Positions 10,540-22,264 of a DNA stretch of 64,000 nt are shown here, piece after piece (positions within the stretch are counted from its first letter, which is position 1; every line of letters begins with the position of its first letter). The notes below the pieces were generated by a model. It was not told where the DNA came from and searched no databases. It was given only the letters and a program-made list of their open reading frames with translations. Made by a program: the position numbers and the translations under genes. The stretch is taken from NCBI GenBank assembly GCA_030704615.1, contig CM060734.1, forward strand, positions 11,098,001 to 11,162,000, written 5' to 3'. Source of the DNA: Takakia lepidozioides. Lineage: Eukaryota > Streptophyta > Takakiopsida > Takakiales > Takakiaceae.

Positions 10540-11605
10540 CGCCATATTTCCATTCGGGGTGATGAACTCTGGCAGGCATGTGGAGCCCACTCCACCCGAG
10601 ACGACTTCGTCACAAACCCCTCGGATGGAAATTCGGTGCCATATTTCCATCCGGGGGATGAAGTTTGGCACCATCGAGAGGACCCATCCAGGCCCTCGAG
10701 GACTTCATCCCCGCCCCCTCGGATGGAAATACGGCGCCGAATTTCCATCCGGGGGATAAACTGTGGCAGCCATCTGGGCCCATCCGGGCCCCCGAGGACT
10801 TCATCCCCGCCCCTCGAATGGAAATACGGTGCCGAATTTCCATCCGGGGGATGAAATTTGGCAGCCACATCCCGATGGAAATTCGGTGCCGTATTTCCAT
10901 CCGCGGGGCCAGGGATGAAGTCATGGGGGGCCGACATGGACTCTGGCAGCCATGTGGACCCATCTTGGCCCACCATGACTTCATCCCTGGCCCCTAGGAT
11001 GGAAATACAGCGCCAAATTTCCATCGAGCGGATGAACTCTGGCAGCCAACTGGAACCATATCGGCCCCACACGACTTCTTCCCTGGCCCTCCGAATGGAA
11101 ATTCGGCACCACATTTCCATCCGGGGATGAAATCTGGCAGCCATGTGGACCCATCTCGGCCCACCAGGACTTCATCCCTGGCCCCTAGGATGGAAATACA
11201 GCGCCGAATTTCCATCGGGGGGGTGAACTCTGGCAGCCATGTGGACCCATCTCAGCCCACCAGGACTTCATCCCTGGCCCCTAGGATGGAAATAAGGCGC
11301 CGAATTTCCATTGGGCGGATGAACTCTGGTAGCCAACTGGAACCATATCGGCCCCACATGACTTCTTCCCTTGGCCCTCCGGATGGAAATTCGGCACCAT
11401 ATTTCCATCCGGGGATGAAATTTGGCAACCATATGCACCCATCTCGGCCCCCAAGGACTTCATCCATTGCCCCTCGGATGGACATACGGCGCCGAATTTC
11501 CATCCGGAGGATGAACTCTGGCACTAACGTGGACCCCTAGGATGGAAATTCAGCGCCATATTTCCATCCGGGGGATGGAAAACGGCGCCAAATTTCCATC
11601 CATGG
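10540..11605. repeat. Array of about 13 GGCGCC-centred palindromes, ~95 bp period
   Basis: The repeated core is GATGGAAATTCGGCGCCGAA continuing to TTTCCATC, a near-perfect palindrome of about 28 bp. It recurs near 10545, 10645, 10735, 10830, 10890, 11010, 11106, 11205, 11298, 11395, 11490, 11550 and 11585. The spacer is also conserved (GGGGGATGAACTCTGGCAGC, then CCATGTGGACCCATC and GGACTTCATCCCTGGCCC), which gives a period near 95 bp. Some centres have decayed to GGTGCC or GGCACC, keeping most of the arms. All reading frames here are repeat artefacts. Confidence 0.88.
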
Positions 11606-11609
11606 AATG

Positions 11610-13600
11610 AAATTTGCACCGATAAAGGGAACAAAAGGGACCGAAGGAAGGAAATTGTCCACACAACCCTCGACTACGTGGGCTGAGTGGAAATTCCCTA
11701 TGGCTGTAGGCAATCCGAAATAACTCCTGATGCTTGATCGCTTTCTGGCTGGCTCGCTTGCTTCACTAGCTTTTGGTCGCTTAACGGGCTTGCACCATTC
11801 TCGAGTTACTATCCCCTCTATATATACTTTTGTGACTGTTGGCGGAGGTCTTACAAGTAGCCCATGTCTTTTTTGGTGCACCACCACTGTGTCCCTATGT
11901 CACTCCCTGTGATGAGTTGCGGTGAGCCTCGGCCCACTCCCTGCGGCCCCATTGGCCCGAAGTGAGTCCCGAGACTCCTCATGACTCCAACCTACTCTTG
12001 CTAAACCCCCTTGTGAGTTCCCCCTGCACCCACTCTAAATAGCCACCACCCCGTGAATAGCCCACTTGGGGTCCCCACCGCCCACTGGTTGGGGCCCCGC
12101 CCAGTGAGTGTCTCCCCCCCCTTGAGTGCCTTAGCCACTCAAGGGTTGTTCAGCCCCCACTCCTACTGCTACCACTACCCCCACCACAAGGGCAACCCCT
12201 CTTGTGTCCCGACCCCTGCCCTTAAGGCAAAGGGCCGCAACAGACAATGAGTAATACAGAAAAATCAACCACTTTCCTTTTGGGCAGTTCAGTGATGCGG
12301 TGATGAAAGAACAACACAGCTATGGCGTAAGCCTAGCCTTTGAGCCTGTGAGCCTAGACTCACGCTTCCCCACCAGAGCGTGAGCGCAAGGTGGTGTTGC
12401 AAAGAAAGAGGACCTATACCCGAGGTCAGGTGGAAGAAGACTTAATACCGCGGAAATAAGATATTTGCCTGATGAGGGGCAAAACCATAATTGTTGTTGT
12501 TGTTGTTGTTTATATATATATATATATATATTATATATGTATATATTTCACCTTAGCTGCATGACAATCGTTAACGATCAAGGCAAATGGACGTATATAA
12601 GATATCCAAAAAAAAAAACCTTAGGCCAATAGGTTACAGTATTTGCAGGTGCTGGGAACCACAATCGTTGACGACCTTGGCAACACTATCTTTTGGAGTG
12701 CTGTGTTTTGTTCATATTTCTGTGCATTCTTGCTGGAAAAGGTGAGGGTCTCCATGTCATAATATGCACATGTCCGCGGAAATGAGTGTTTGTCTGCGGT
12801 AATAGGTGCCAATCTGCGGTTATGGGCCTGAGAAATCACGTGCCGGAGCATGAGCCTACCCAGGCTCACAGGCTCACGGGGCCAGGCTCATGTCCTAGCA
12901 TTCCCCATGAAACAATGGTTGCAGAAGGGAACATTCTGGAGCCAGGTGAATCATCTTCCAACCTCATCTTTGTTCTTCTTTTGTTTTGTTTGGAGTTTTT
13001 TTTGTCATTGACCACCTTCGCTTATAAGAGGGTAACCAAGGGCGTAGCCGACAGAGTTAGTCATTTACGGCAAGGCTGACCGTGGAATAGATGGCAAACT
13101 GCCGAATCAGTGAGTTGAACGTAGCACAATAGAACCAATACAAGCGATAGTGTGACCATCCGAACGCTGACATGGTGAATCATATGAATGGACTGACAGA
13201 TTGCAGGTGGCCTAGGCCGCGCAACCCCACGGGTTCACGATATCTTCTCTGAACAATGCTCACGGGCTGATAACAAACCATTGAGATTTCAGGTGACAAG
13301 TTACTAGGTCCAGTCTAGGTGTCATGATGTTTTTCTGCTTCCGTTGCGGCTTCATGTATCATCGAAAGTAGGACTGACGGATTGTGTGATCAAGAGGGAA
13401 ATGGGAGATCTATCCTAGTGGGTGTGAAACAGGGCCCCCGTTTTTACTTTACATGCCATTTTGCAGGAGATTCTACTGAAATGAGGCTTTATTGGCAGGA
13501 TATTCGTGGCCCACATTGTTTAAGGATGCATTTGAGTGGGTTCGCAAGTGTGACGCGTGTTAGCGAGTTGGAAAACCTATACGTTCCAGTTCAATGCCAT
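11610..13600. other. No gene; simple repeats and C-rich sequence
   Basis: The region 11880-12260 is C-rich without a good frame. A (TTG)n tract at about 12491-12510 is followed by a (TA)n tract at 12510-12540. Around 12765-12900 there are words also seen at family G ends (CCGCGGAAATGAGTG, CATGAGCCT), but they are not arranged as a recognisable terminus. Confidence 0.5.
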
Positions 13601-13619
13601 TGGTTCCTATTTTAGCACA

Positions 13620-14259
13620 AGCTCCTTTTGAGAAGTGAAGTATTGATTTTGTAGGCCCCATTGCTCCAGCTTCCCGTACCGGACACAAACGGTACATATT
13701 GGTGGCTACTGAATATGTAACAAAATGGGCTGAAGCTCAAGCCACTCGCACTGATACTGCTAAAATTGTAGCCCAATTTTTGTATGAAAATATAATATCG
13801 AGGTTTGGTTGTCCATTGGAATTGATTAGTGATCGAGGTACCCATTTCATAAATGCTACAATTGCCCAATTGACGGAACGATATATGATTAAACATCGAA
13901 AGACTACTCCTTATCATCCTCGAGCCAATGGTCAGACGGACGTTTAGAACCAGTATGATGCCAGAACCAATGGACTATTATGTGGCATTTTAACTCGCAT
14001 AGTAATGGGTGTTGGTTCTGATTGGGACACTAAATTATTTGGAGCTTTATGGGCATATCGCACAACTTTTAAAACGACTATAGTATACACCCCATTTCAA
14101 TTGGTCTATGGATTGTAAGCTATCCTACCGATAGAATTGGAACTCCCAACCTTACGCATTGTGATAGCTGAACGTCTTTCTGATGACGAGTCTTCACAAT
14201 TACGTTTAATATGCTGGGAACAATTGCATGAAATTCAAAGGCAGGCATTACAAAATATT
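13620..14259 (+). pseudogene. Ty3/gypsy integrase fragment
   Basis: The translation gives the retroviral-type integrase core: IDFVGPIAPASRTGHKRYI, EYVTKWAEAQATRTDTAKIV, ISRFGCPLELISDRGTHFI and HRKTTPYHPRANGQTDV. After an in-frame stop it continues with DWDTKLFGALWAYRTTFKTT and YTPFQLVYGL. The first Asp (DFVGP) and second Asp (SDRGTHF) of the D,D-E triad are present; the Glu position reads Asp (GQTDV). It aligns block for block with the integrase of the large element at 22.5-24.2 kb but is a different, older copy. Stops at about 13945 and 14115 break it. It is cut at 14260 by a family-G-like terminus. Confidence 0.85.
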
Positions 14260-14310
14260 GGGGGCAGATATATCGTGAGCGTGAGCGGTGAGCAGCTGGT
14301 CCGGGTCAGG
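14260..14310 (+). repeat. Family-G-like terminal repeat (variant)
   Basis: GGGGGCAGATATATCGTGAG followed by GTGAGC words resembles the family G end GGGGGCTGCTATTTCATGAG followed by CATGAGC words. It begins exactly where the integrase reading frame is lost, which fits an insertion boundary. The matching opposite end was not located. Confidence 0.45.
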
Positions 14311-14596
14311 CTCAGGACAGGATCGAGGTAGGTAAGATACTGATAAAGACAAATATGTAGAATGAAAATGAAACTATTTAGGGTGGGTGGGTGGTGAAAG
14401 CCACAGCTATAGGCGGTGCATCCCCTATGTCCGCGGACAAATTGCAGAACACCCCAAAGCTGCGGTAAGTGGAAAAAAAGTCACGTTACCAACATCAGGT
14501 CGCACATCAGTGCGATGACAAAGGAAGTCAGAAGTGGAATTGGAAATTCCACAAGGAATTCCGGATTCTTTATATGCTACAGGCTTACTATGTCTT

Positions 14597-14882
14597 CATA
14601 GGGCACCCGTGCAAGGACAGGTGAAGGGAACCTTTGATATAGCTCCATAGCTGGACTCGGATGCAGGGTTGCAAGCGGAACTGCTCCCAGGCGCATTGGG
14701 CACAGGAGCACTCGTCAGCTCCTCTATTTGGACGAGGCGAAAACCTGCCTTGGTTATGTCGTCCCCCTCTTCCTGGTTCAGATCTATGCCCTCTTTCACT
14801 AGCCACACAACCGGTGGGTCGGGTCGGTCCTTCACAGAGGTCGGCGTGTTGCCGTGCATGCACTGGAAAATGTCGGATGCAT
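14597..14882 (-). CDS. Unidentified C-terminal exon
   Basis: On the minus strand a TTTTCCAG acceptor near 14875 is followed by an open frame to a TGA at about 14597. The frame reads HGNTPTSVKDRPDPPVVWLV, KEGIDLNQEEGDDITKAGFR and LVQIEELTSAPVPNAPGSSS. The composition looks like protein (acidic, few stops, no repeats), but no family is recognised. It lies between the variant terminus at 14260 and the family G left end at 15248, so it may be the 3' exon of a gene carried by the older element. Confidence 0.35.
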
Positions 14883-15710
14883 AGAACGAGATGACCTAAA
14901 CCTTCGATTTAACAAGCTGTGCAGAAGAATGAAATCTACCAAGGAAACAAGGTGCCGGAGTACCATATCTATCCCCTTGCCTTCGGATCTCCTTCTTGCA
15001 AAGCAGGCATAGCCTTGTAGAGGAGCAAAATGGAACCGTTATGCCCTGCTGAGCACCCGAAGCTCCAAGTTTGCCCGGCGGTCAGCTTGGGAATTAGGCG
15101 CGCGCATCAAAGCAAGTAACTATGACTTAAGCAAAGTTTACCAAAGTGAAGTACGCGACACAGTCATCTTGGGTTTTGTATTATTGCTCCACGAATCCAA
15201 ATCTACTCAAGGAAATCAGGGTGAGAATTGGATCCGCGATGCTCAACGGGGGCTGCTATTTCATGAGCCATGAGCCATGAGCGGCATGAGCCATGAGCAG
15301 AGTCGTAAGTGTGGAAAAAAACATGAGCAGCACTATTTTCCGGAAATGAGTGTCCGCGGGAATAGGGTTTAGGGTGCCACGGTCATAGGGGAGAGAGGAC
15401 CTCCCGATGAAGGAGGTTCGGCAATGTTATTTAGAATTATATATTGAAAGGCAATGTTTCGCGAATGGTAGGGTGGTACTGCTCTGTACAATGGGGGCCC
15501 ATTTCAGCCTACCAGCCACTTGCAAAATCCACCCACACTCCCAATCCCAAACGAAATGAGCAATGACGCATTCTAGGAACGATGGACACAGAATAGAATA
15601 AAAAGAGGGCACAATGAGGTTTTTATTGATCCACATGAATTGCATTTGAAGCACGTCTACTGTGCTGATTGTGCAATCAAATCTTTAGCCCTGTGCCTAC
15701 TGAATACAAG

Positions 15711-16460
15711 TCACGTTGTCAATGGGACTTCGACTGCTCTCAGAACTAGCTCATGAGTCATGGGGCTCCTCCATGTAAAGTCGATTGCAGCCGTTGTACC
15801 GCCCCTAGTGATGTTCACCACAATGTCCTGCCCTTCAATCATACCACCATCGAATATGGAAATCTTCACGTTTTTGTCGTCCACACCAATGCGAATGTCC
15901 CCATACAATGGAGAAGAGGAGCGCATTCCTTGAGGAGAATAGGTCTCTCCGATGGAGTCCACCCACGTCCAGTGGCAGCAGTTCCACCGCAACAGCATAG
16001 CAGTGCGCCTTCTTCTGCATGGGTGACCGTCGTAGCTGGGAAAATCGGAATCGAGGATGCGCAGGAGCCACGGACTCCTTAGACCAAGATCGTCACCCCG
16101 CTCGAAGGCGTAGTGGCCTACGATATACTCAAAAGCCACCAATGTTTCCACAATCGAACCAGTATCTTCTGTGTAATTTGTGTACCAGATAACAATGTCT
16201 CCCGATGTGGCCGAATACATTGCATAATCGATGCCTCCAAATGGGCAGTCGTCCCGGTTCCGGAAGCATGACATCCTTGCAAAGGAGGACCTGAGGACGA
16301 CTTGGATGCAGATGACAATGACCTTGCGGACAGCTACGAAGCCCTTAGATTTTGGAAATGATGCGAAGCGGAAGAGCAGTCCGGCCTCCAATAATGGAGC
16401 ATCTGGGTCCCACCACCGACGGAGGTGGATGAACCCATACATCTTTCTCATCAAGAAGTT
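15711..16460 (-). CDS. Family G cargo gene, copy 2 (unknown function)
   Basis: The open frame runs from 16454, just inside the assembly gap edge, to a stop at 15711 (247 aa as read). The 5' end may lie in the gap. Blocks: MYGFIHLRRWWDPDAPLLEA, GLLFRFASFPKSKGFVAVRK, CFRNRDDCPFGGIDYAMYSA, LRSPWLLRILDSDFPSYDGH, LLRWNCCHWTWVDSIGETYS, PLYGDIRIGVDDKNVKISIF, DGGMIEGQDIVV and LVLRAVEVPLTT. It is almost identical to the 2939-3740 gene, without that copy's premature stop and frame break. No signal peptide or membrane segment is obvious. Because it occurs in both element copies and as an inverted paralogue, it is probably an element gene, not a chance capture. It could be an accessory or transposition protein; there is no recognised domain. 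Confidence 0.6.
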   Translation of the reverse strand, partial: NFLMRKMYGFIHLRRWWDPDAPLLEAGLLFRFASFPKSKGFVAVRKVIVICIQVVLRSSFARMSCFRNRDDCPFGGIDYAMYSATSGDIVIWYTNYTEDTGSIVETLVAFEYIVGHYAFERGDDLGLRSPWLLRILDSDFPSYDGHPCRRRRTAMLLRWNCCHWTWVDSIGETYSPQGMRSSSPLYGDIRIGVDDKNVKISIFDGGMIEGQDIVVNITRGGTTAAIDFTWRSPMTHELVLRAVEVPLTT

Positions 16461-16462
16461 AT

Positions 16463-16962
16463 NNNNNNNNNNNNNNNNNNNNNNNNNNNNNNNNNNNNNN
16501 NNNNNNNNNNNNNNNNNNNNNNNNNNNNNNNNNNNNNNNNNNNNNNNNNNNNNNNNNNNNNNNNNNNNNNNNNNNNNNNNNNNNNNNNNNNNNNNNNNNN
16601 NNNNNNNNNNNNNNNNNNNNNNNNNNNNNNNNNNNNNNNNNNNNNNNNNNNNNNNNNNNNNNNNNNNNNNNNNNNNNNNNNNNNNNNNNNNNNNNNNNNN
16701 NNNNNNNNNNNNNNNNNNNNNNNNNNNNNNNNNNNNNNNNNNNNNNNNNNNNNNNNNNNNNNNNNNNNNNNNNNNNNNNNNNNNNNNNNNNNNNNNNNNN
16801 NNNNNNNNNNNNNNNNNNNNNNNNNNNNNNNNNNNNNNNNNNNNNNNNNNNNNNNNNNNNNNNNNNNNNNNNNNNNNNNNNNNNNNNNNNNNNNNNNNNN
16901 NNNNNNNNNNNNNNNNNNNNNNNNNNNNNNNNNNNNNNNNNNNNNNNNNNNNNNNNNNNNNN
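16463..16962. other. Assembly gap (500 N)
   Basis: Exactly 500 N, a conventional size for a gap of unknown length. It hides the start of the left gypsy LTR (the first two bases, TG, are missing), the left target-site copy and the interior of family G copy 2. Confidence 0.99.
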
Positions 16963-18028
16963 TCGCGCGGCTTTTACTCACCCATCCCTTCGCTATCGAG
17001 GCGGAAACTCCAAGATAGAAGAGTTGGAAATCTCTAAGTACTCAGCCCGCGCAGAACAATCAGTCATGACCTACAGCTAGTGTATCATGGGGGTGTTTCC
17101 TATTTGTTTCCTTTTCCGCATTCATCTTAGCTACCTTACCATTGATAATTAAGTATCAGTTTGCTTCATCAATCTATCGGTTTCCTTCACTCATCCATTC
17201 AATCCACAGCTTCACTCAGATCTCTCTACACAGTGTGATTGTATCGTAAGTATCAGATTATGATTTATCAGGTATCAGGCCGAAGCCATTATGTCTCTAA
17301 TCTGCTCTACAATATCACTACAGCTTTGCATATAACAAGCATCTACTAATCCTCTTTCCTCCTTCACCGTGCTCTCCATCTTTTGCTTCCGATCTCCGCT
17401 CCAGCTGACTAGAAGTCCTCCTCCGAATAATGATAAAATCCCCTCCTCATTCCCGTTTTCCTTTATCTTCCTATCCGCAGTTCTAACCGTTTCCCTCACT
17501 AACCGTCGTCTGTGAACTAACATGTTCCCTTCGCAGGTGTTGTTCCCCACAGTCGTTCCCTGTCCTACTCTTCGTTCCCTATGATCGTGACAGCTGTGTC
17601 AAGCTGTGACTGGCTGTGTGAAACTGTGACGGGCTGTGACTGGCTGTGCGACTGTGTTTGGCTGTGTCGGGCTGACTGTGCTGGCTGTGTGGCTGTGCCG
17701 GGCTGTGTCGGCTGTGTCGGTGTGACGACTGTGACGGGCTGTGTTGGCTGTGTGGCTGGACGTGGGTGTTTGCTGTGACACTGTGACGGGCTGTGTTGGC
17801 TGTGTTTGGCTGTGTGGACTGTGACTGCTGTGTTGGCTGTGGACTGTGACGGGCTGTGTTGGCGTGTTTGACTTGACGGCTGGGTTGGCTGTGACGACTG
17901 TGACGGCTGTGTAACCCCCTCTACAGTGCGCTGCTGTCACCCCCCGGCTCCTGTTGGTCTCAGTCGTGCAAAATTAAGGGTACCTACAGATCCGTATAAG
18001 TGTCTAAGTCCCCTACAGTCCTCTAACA
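16961..18028 (-). repeat. 3' LTR of the gypsy element (left copy)
   Basis: It begins in the gap (TG missing) with TCGCGCGGCTTTTACTCACC and ends CTCTAACA at 18028, matching 29284-30356. Several differences from the right LTR are single-base losses in short runs (for example AATTAAG against AATTTAAG, TACCTAC against TACCCTAC, GATCCGT against GATCCCGT). This is more like sequencing or assembly error near the gap than mutation. It carries a GGCTGTGT-type minisatellite at 17584-17915. Confidence 0.9.
17584..17915. repeat. GGCTGTGT/GACTGTGAC minisatellite in left LTR
   Basis: Short 9-10 bp units of the type GGCTGTGTT, GGCTGTGAC and GACTGTGAC repeat more than 25 times with irregular order. The right LTR has the same tract (29912-30235) with a different unit order, and a related tract occupies 22265-22540. 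Confidence 0.85.
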
Positions 18029-18031
18029 TTA

Positions 18032-18046
18032 CCCCTTCCCCCCCTC
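18032..18046 (-). other. Polypurine tract of the gypsy element
   Basis: On the minus strand GAGGGGGGGAAGGGG followed by TAA lies directly before the 3' LTR start (TGTTAGAGGAC). This is the position and composition expected for plus-strand DNA priming during reverse transcription. Confidence 0.75.
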
Positions 18047-21000
18047 AAAAAGCCGTGTCCTCACGGTTTACTTTTTCCGAGTAGCAAACCTTTGTGAGTG
18101 AGCACCCTTGTTGACGTTGAGAGTTTCGTGGCGGACTGTGTGTACGAGCCCGAGGTCTGTCTCTGGTTGATGGAGATGGTTGATCACTACCTGGATAATT
18201 GAGGCCCTCTGGAGGCTGATATCGAGGTAACCTTTCCGGCATAGGAGACCCCCGTCGCTTCTTTTCTGCCATCTGAATTGCATAGTCTTCTCCCATGTCA
18301 AAGAATTCTGTGAAGAAACAGTTGTATCAGAATCCTCATCACCTCTCAGATGTTTTAATTTTCGAACCTTTTGTGAATCATCTGGGCATACAATGCTGTC
18401 CTACCATGTCTGGAAGTTTGCATTTTACAACTTGGTGTAACCGCTGAACCAAAATTGGTGTAGAGACACTGAGCTCCTTGTCTGTCCAGGTGAGTGGGGT
18501 ACCAATTACTGGGCAGCGTGCAAGTACTTCCATGCCACATGTCCCTTATAGAAAATGTCATCAAGTCCGAATTTCTGTGTTGACAAATGGTTGCAGGCTG
18601 CTTGAAACCATGAACGAATTTGAGAATCCTTTTGCATCATAACTTTTGGTCATATAGGTACATATGAGGTGGCACGAAGGTAATACCAATGATCTCCACT
18701 GGAGTAACTTTGAAAGCGTGTTTGCATCTTTTGTTGCTCAATGTGGTAACGTACCAGAAAACAAGCAGCGTAGTATAGCCCGCACCCCATGACAATACTT
18801 GCTATCTATCTGGTCTTGGTATAAATGAGTCCATGTAACAACCTGGAAAGCAACCAATTCCCTCAACATGGTACCTGCCTCGTGCCAGTATTGTGCAAAG
18901 TGATGATCTTCAATATGTCGATTGTTTGGAAGAACTTTAGTCCTAGTTGCCACTGGCAGCCAATACGCATGATTTGGTAGTAATGTGCGAATGACTGCGG
19001 AGGACTAAATTCTTTCCAAGCCAATCCAAATGATGGGAATTTGGTTGAAGGGCATAAGCATAGCCCTGCTGTACTCCCTTGCAGCTGGAGTTTTAGGTGG
19101 GTTAAAAGCGGCATTGCCCCATACCTCCGGCTGTGGTGGCTGTGGTGTGGTTGTAGTAACCACAGGTTCAGCTACTGGTACACTGACCTTTTGTGGTGGG
19201 TGGGGTACTGGCTCCTGTATCATTGGCATCTCCTGCACCTCCTGTGAAGACTGAAAAGCCAAAGTTCTGGCTTGTAAATAAGAAGCCATTAGCTGTTCCT
19301 GAGGGATATAGACTCTTTGGTCGATGTTTGAAGTGAGGTCTTCCACTTGAGTCTGGAGTCCGTCTACATCCTCTTGTAACTCTGCTATCCTACTATAGAC
19401 ATTGTCTATAGTAGTTGTGGCAATGTTCTGCACCTGCAGCCTGAGCTCATTCATCTCGCTTTGGGTGAGCTTCCGTGGGGCTTTGCCCTCTACTGGCCCT
19501 TGTGCTAACCAGACCTGCATAAGGCTGTTATCCACCAAGTTGCTTGTGGTTCCCCTGAGAGTTTGCTCCTCTCTTAGCTTGTACAATTCCAACTGCTGTT
19601 GTAAAGCCTCCATGCGCTTCGCCTGTGGCTCAACCAATTGCGCATAAGCAGCAAGTAGATTATTGGCTTCCTTCAAGCCTTGTTACTGACCGCGATTTCA
19701 TTTCTATTGGCCACGATGGTTTGTTGCAACTCCACGATGTGTTTCTCTTGATCAGCTTCCATCTGCCTGTATTGCTTGAAAGTATCTTCATTGCGACAGA
19801 TTGTATTCTTCATATCGACAATGAGCTTCATTTGCTCAACATTCTCTTCTTCTGCCTTCGTACATTTTTCCGCTTGACTGTTTATTTCTTTGTTGATTGG
19901 TCAAGCATAGTTGTAAATGTAGCACATTGTATCGCCATCCTGTTATGCACTGTCTGCAACTCCGTATGTAGTGCATTCAGTTCTTGCAACTTGCTTTCAT
20001 GCTGCACCTGCATTTGGTATAGCTGTTGCTTATGTGCTTCGTGCAACTGGTCTTGCGCGAGGCCTGCCTCAATCAATTGTTGCTTGGCCAATTGCAAAGC
20101 CATTTCTGTATTGCCCAAGTCCTGCTTCATCTTGAGAGTGACCTCTTCATCGACCTTGTTTGCACACTCAGTGGCAAGTCGAGCCTCAAACTCCTTCCTG
20201 AGTTCCTCTTTCAAGGCTGTCAATTGGGTAATTGGAACATGGGATTTGACATAAGTCCCCCACATTAAGTGTCCTGCCTATGGAACTCATCAGCATTGCC
20301 TGTTGAGGGTCATCATGGTGAGGTTGCTGCTGTTCCTCCTGATCTTCAACAGTATGATGTCTCACTAACCATTCAGGCCATTGTCCCACCGGATTTTCTT
20401 CCTGAACTACTTCATCTATCACCGGTGCTACAGTGTCATGACCTTCCGCCTGTGGTACCTCCGACACAGGTGTGTATTATATGCACCTCAGGATTTCCCT
20501 TGGGCAACTGTTGCACCTCTGGGATTTCTGTCTCCTTGACCAGACCAGAATATTCATAGAGAAGGTCCCCTTTCTCTATTTCTGCCACTATCTGTTCTGT
20601 AGTTGGAATATCTATCCCTTCACTTTCCAAATCAATTATTTCGGGTTGAGCTGCATGGATAACTTGTGACCTTGTGACAAGTCGTTCAAGTGGCTGTGAT
20701 GGTTGTGATGCAGAAGTAACTTCCTCCTCCCTCTCTGAAGGTCCTGCTTCCAGTAATAGCATTTGTCTGTGCTGCTGTGCCCCTTCCTGGCCATGAGCTT
20801 GGGAAACATTATCATGCGGAATCCGTGAAGCCAGTGGATCCGCCACTACAGTCTTTCCCCTTCTCTGCCTCTTAGTCTCGGGTTGCCCTGCTAGTCCACC
20901 CTCACTGTGTGAAGAGCCTTGCTCTTCCATTGCAGTTGTTTCTGGCTCAAACACTCCCATTTCCTTTCTTTCTTGCGCATTAAGTATGCCAGAATCAAGG

Positions 21001-21760
21001 ATTATTTGAGCAATGATTGGGCCAGACACAATGATAGGAGACTTTGCGGTAGTACCTTGTAATCTTTTCATCTCCTCTACCAGTGCGTTGTACATTATGT
21101 CCGCCCATTGTACCTCTTGTCCCTTCAGGCCTTTGAGTATTTCCTCTGTGAAGGATCTGCTCAAATATTGTTGGTTCTGTTTCAGGGCAATCAGAACGTT
21201 CAATACCTGGCCTATCTCTTTTAACCCTGGGTACACAGCTTTGTACAAGCATAACCCTGAGTTTTAAAGAAACTCCCTTCTTGGAATAAGTCCCCTATTT
21301 GCAGTCTTGCCCTGTGTTCCTCCACATGCACCTGACCTGCTGGCAATCGAAACAATTGCTGGAGGTATAGGGGAGTAATCATTAATTCAACTCCCTTCAC
21401 CGTTGTTGTTCCTGTCCTTGGCTCAAAGTTCTGCAAAAATTGTAACATGTACTGTCTATGGTGTAGTGTCCAATCTAGGCTTTGCAATCCTTCCAATCTC
21501 AGCTCCTCCAGTATCTTTATCGCCTGTGGGGTAGCCATCGTTTGTTTCTGCAGAATTGTGGTGCTCTTCACCCTGATTTCCTCCATTCCTCTCACTCTCT
21601 TCATTTTAGACTCACAGAACTGCTTTGGCTGTAACAACTGCAGGAATGCCTGTAGTGCACAAAGCATAAACGTATGGTTGCCGCAGAAAGCTATGGGTAA
21701 TTTCTTGTAAGCCTGCGGGGCTTGCAAGCATTGCTCAAGAGAAAAGCTCTGCTCTTCCTT
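18045..21760 (-). pseudogene. Extra open region between pol and 3' LTR of the gypsy element
   Basis: A long sense-strand coding region lies downstream of pol, now split over frames. The first part (21727-21221) reads ATPQAIKILEELRLEGLQSL and TPLYLQQLFRLPAGQVHV, like the N-terminal part of plant 'transposon protein' domains. It continues after a frame change at about 21245 with MYKAVYPGLKEIGQVLNVLI and a Glu/Gln/Pro-rich linker. Coiled-coil stretches follow (20265-19882, LKEELRKEFEARLATECANK; 19676-19005, RMEALQQQLELYKLREEQTL). A C-terminal part is rich in Trp and His (18953-18738, HFAQYWHEAGTMLRELVAFQ), then a basic Pro/Arg tail (18296-18045). Four or more frame changes occur. Function is unknown; a structural or host-interaction role is a guess. 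Confidence 0.6.
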
Positions 21761-22264
21761 TCGTGTCTATGCCACTGCGTAAGTAATATTGCGAGCGTAT
21801 AGTCTGTTAGTTCCTCCATAGTTTCAAGTTATAGCATTTATGGCCTGTCCTGTCGAGACGCCCGTTACTCAGAACGACGCCGCCTCTTGCGCTCAATTTC
21901 CCTCCATTTTCTTGATCCTTTCTCTGGTTTTCTATTGGCTGTATCCGCTGTGACTGGATTTTAAATTTTATCTTCTTTAGTGGACTTTCCCTCTTGGATA
22001 GTCCACTAGGATCACACATGTGACAAGAATTCGGCTTTTCTGTACTTGCCGTTCGTTCCGTTTCCCTTTTTCCGTACTCATTAATGGGCCCGGCTTTCAT
22101 CCCTTTTGACGGCCGTTCTTGTCTTCTTTCTTTTTGACACCTGTCCTTGCACTTCATTCTCTGCTGTGTGTCGCGCCCTGACCTCCACGTGTCTATTTTT
22201 AAAGTAATTTCCGTTTCCTCTTCCGTCATCCATTTTCCTGAAGTATTATGTGTCCACTTGTCAC

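Noticed and set aside
10540-11605. Several long reading frames on both strands (up to 207 codons)
   Set aside because: They only translate the palindrome repeats (recurring RRISIRG-type peptides) and appear on both strands, as expected from a tandem palindrome.
12765-12910. Possible right terminus of family G copy 1
   Set aside because: It contains words found at family G ends, but in the wrong order and without the AAATAGCAGCCCCC terminus.
16231-17037. Reading frames crossing the N gap
   Set aside because: They are open only because unknown bases contain no stops.
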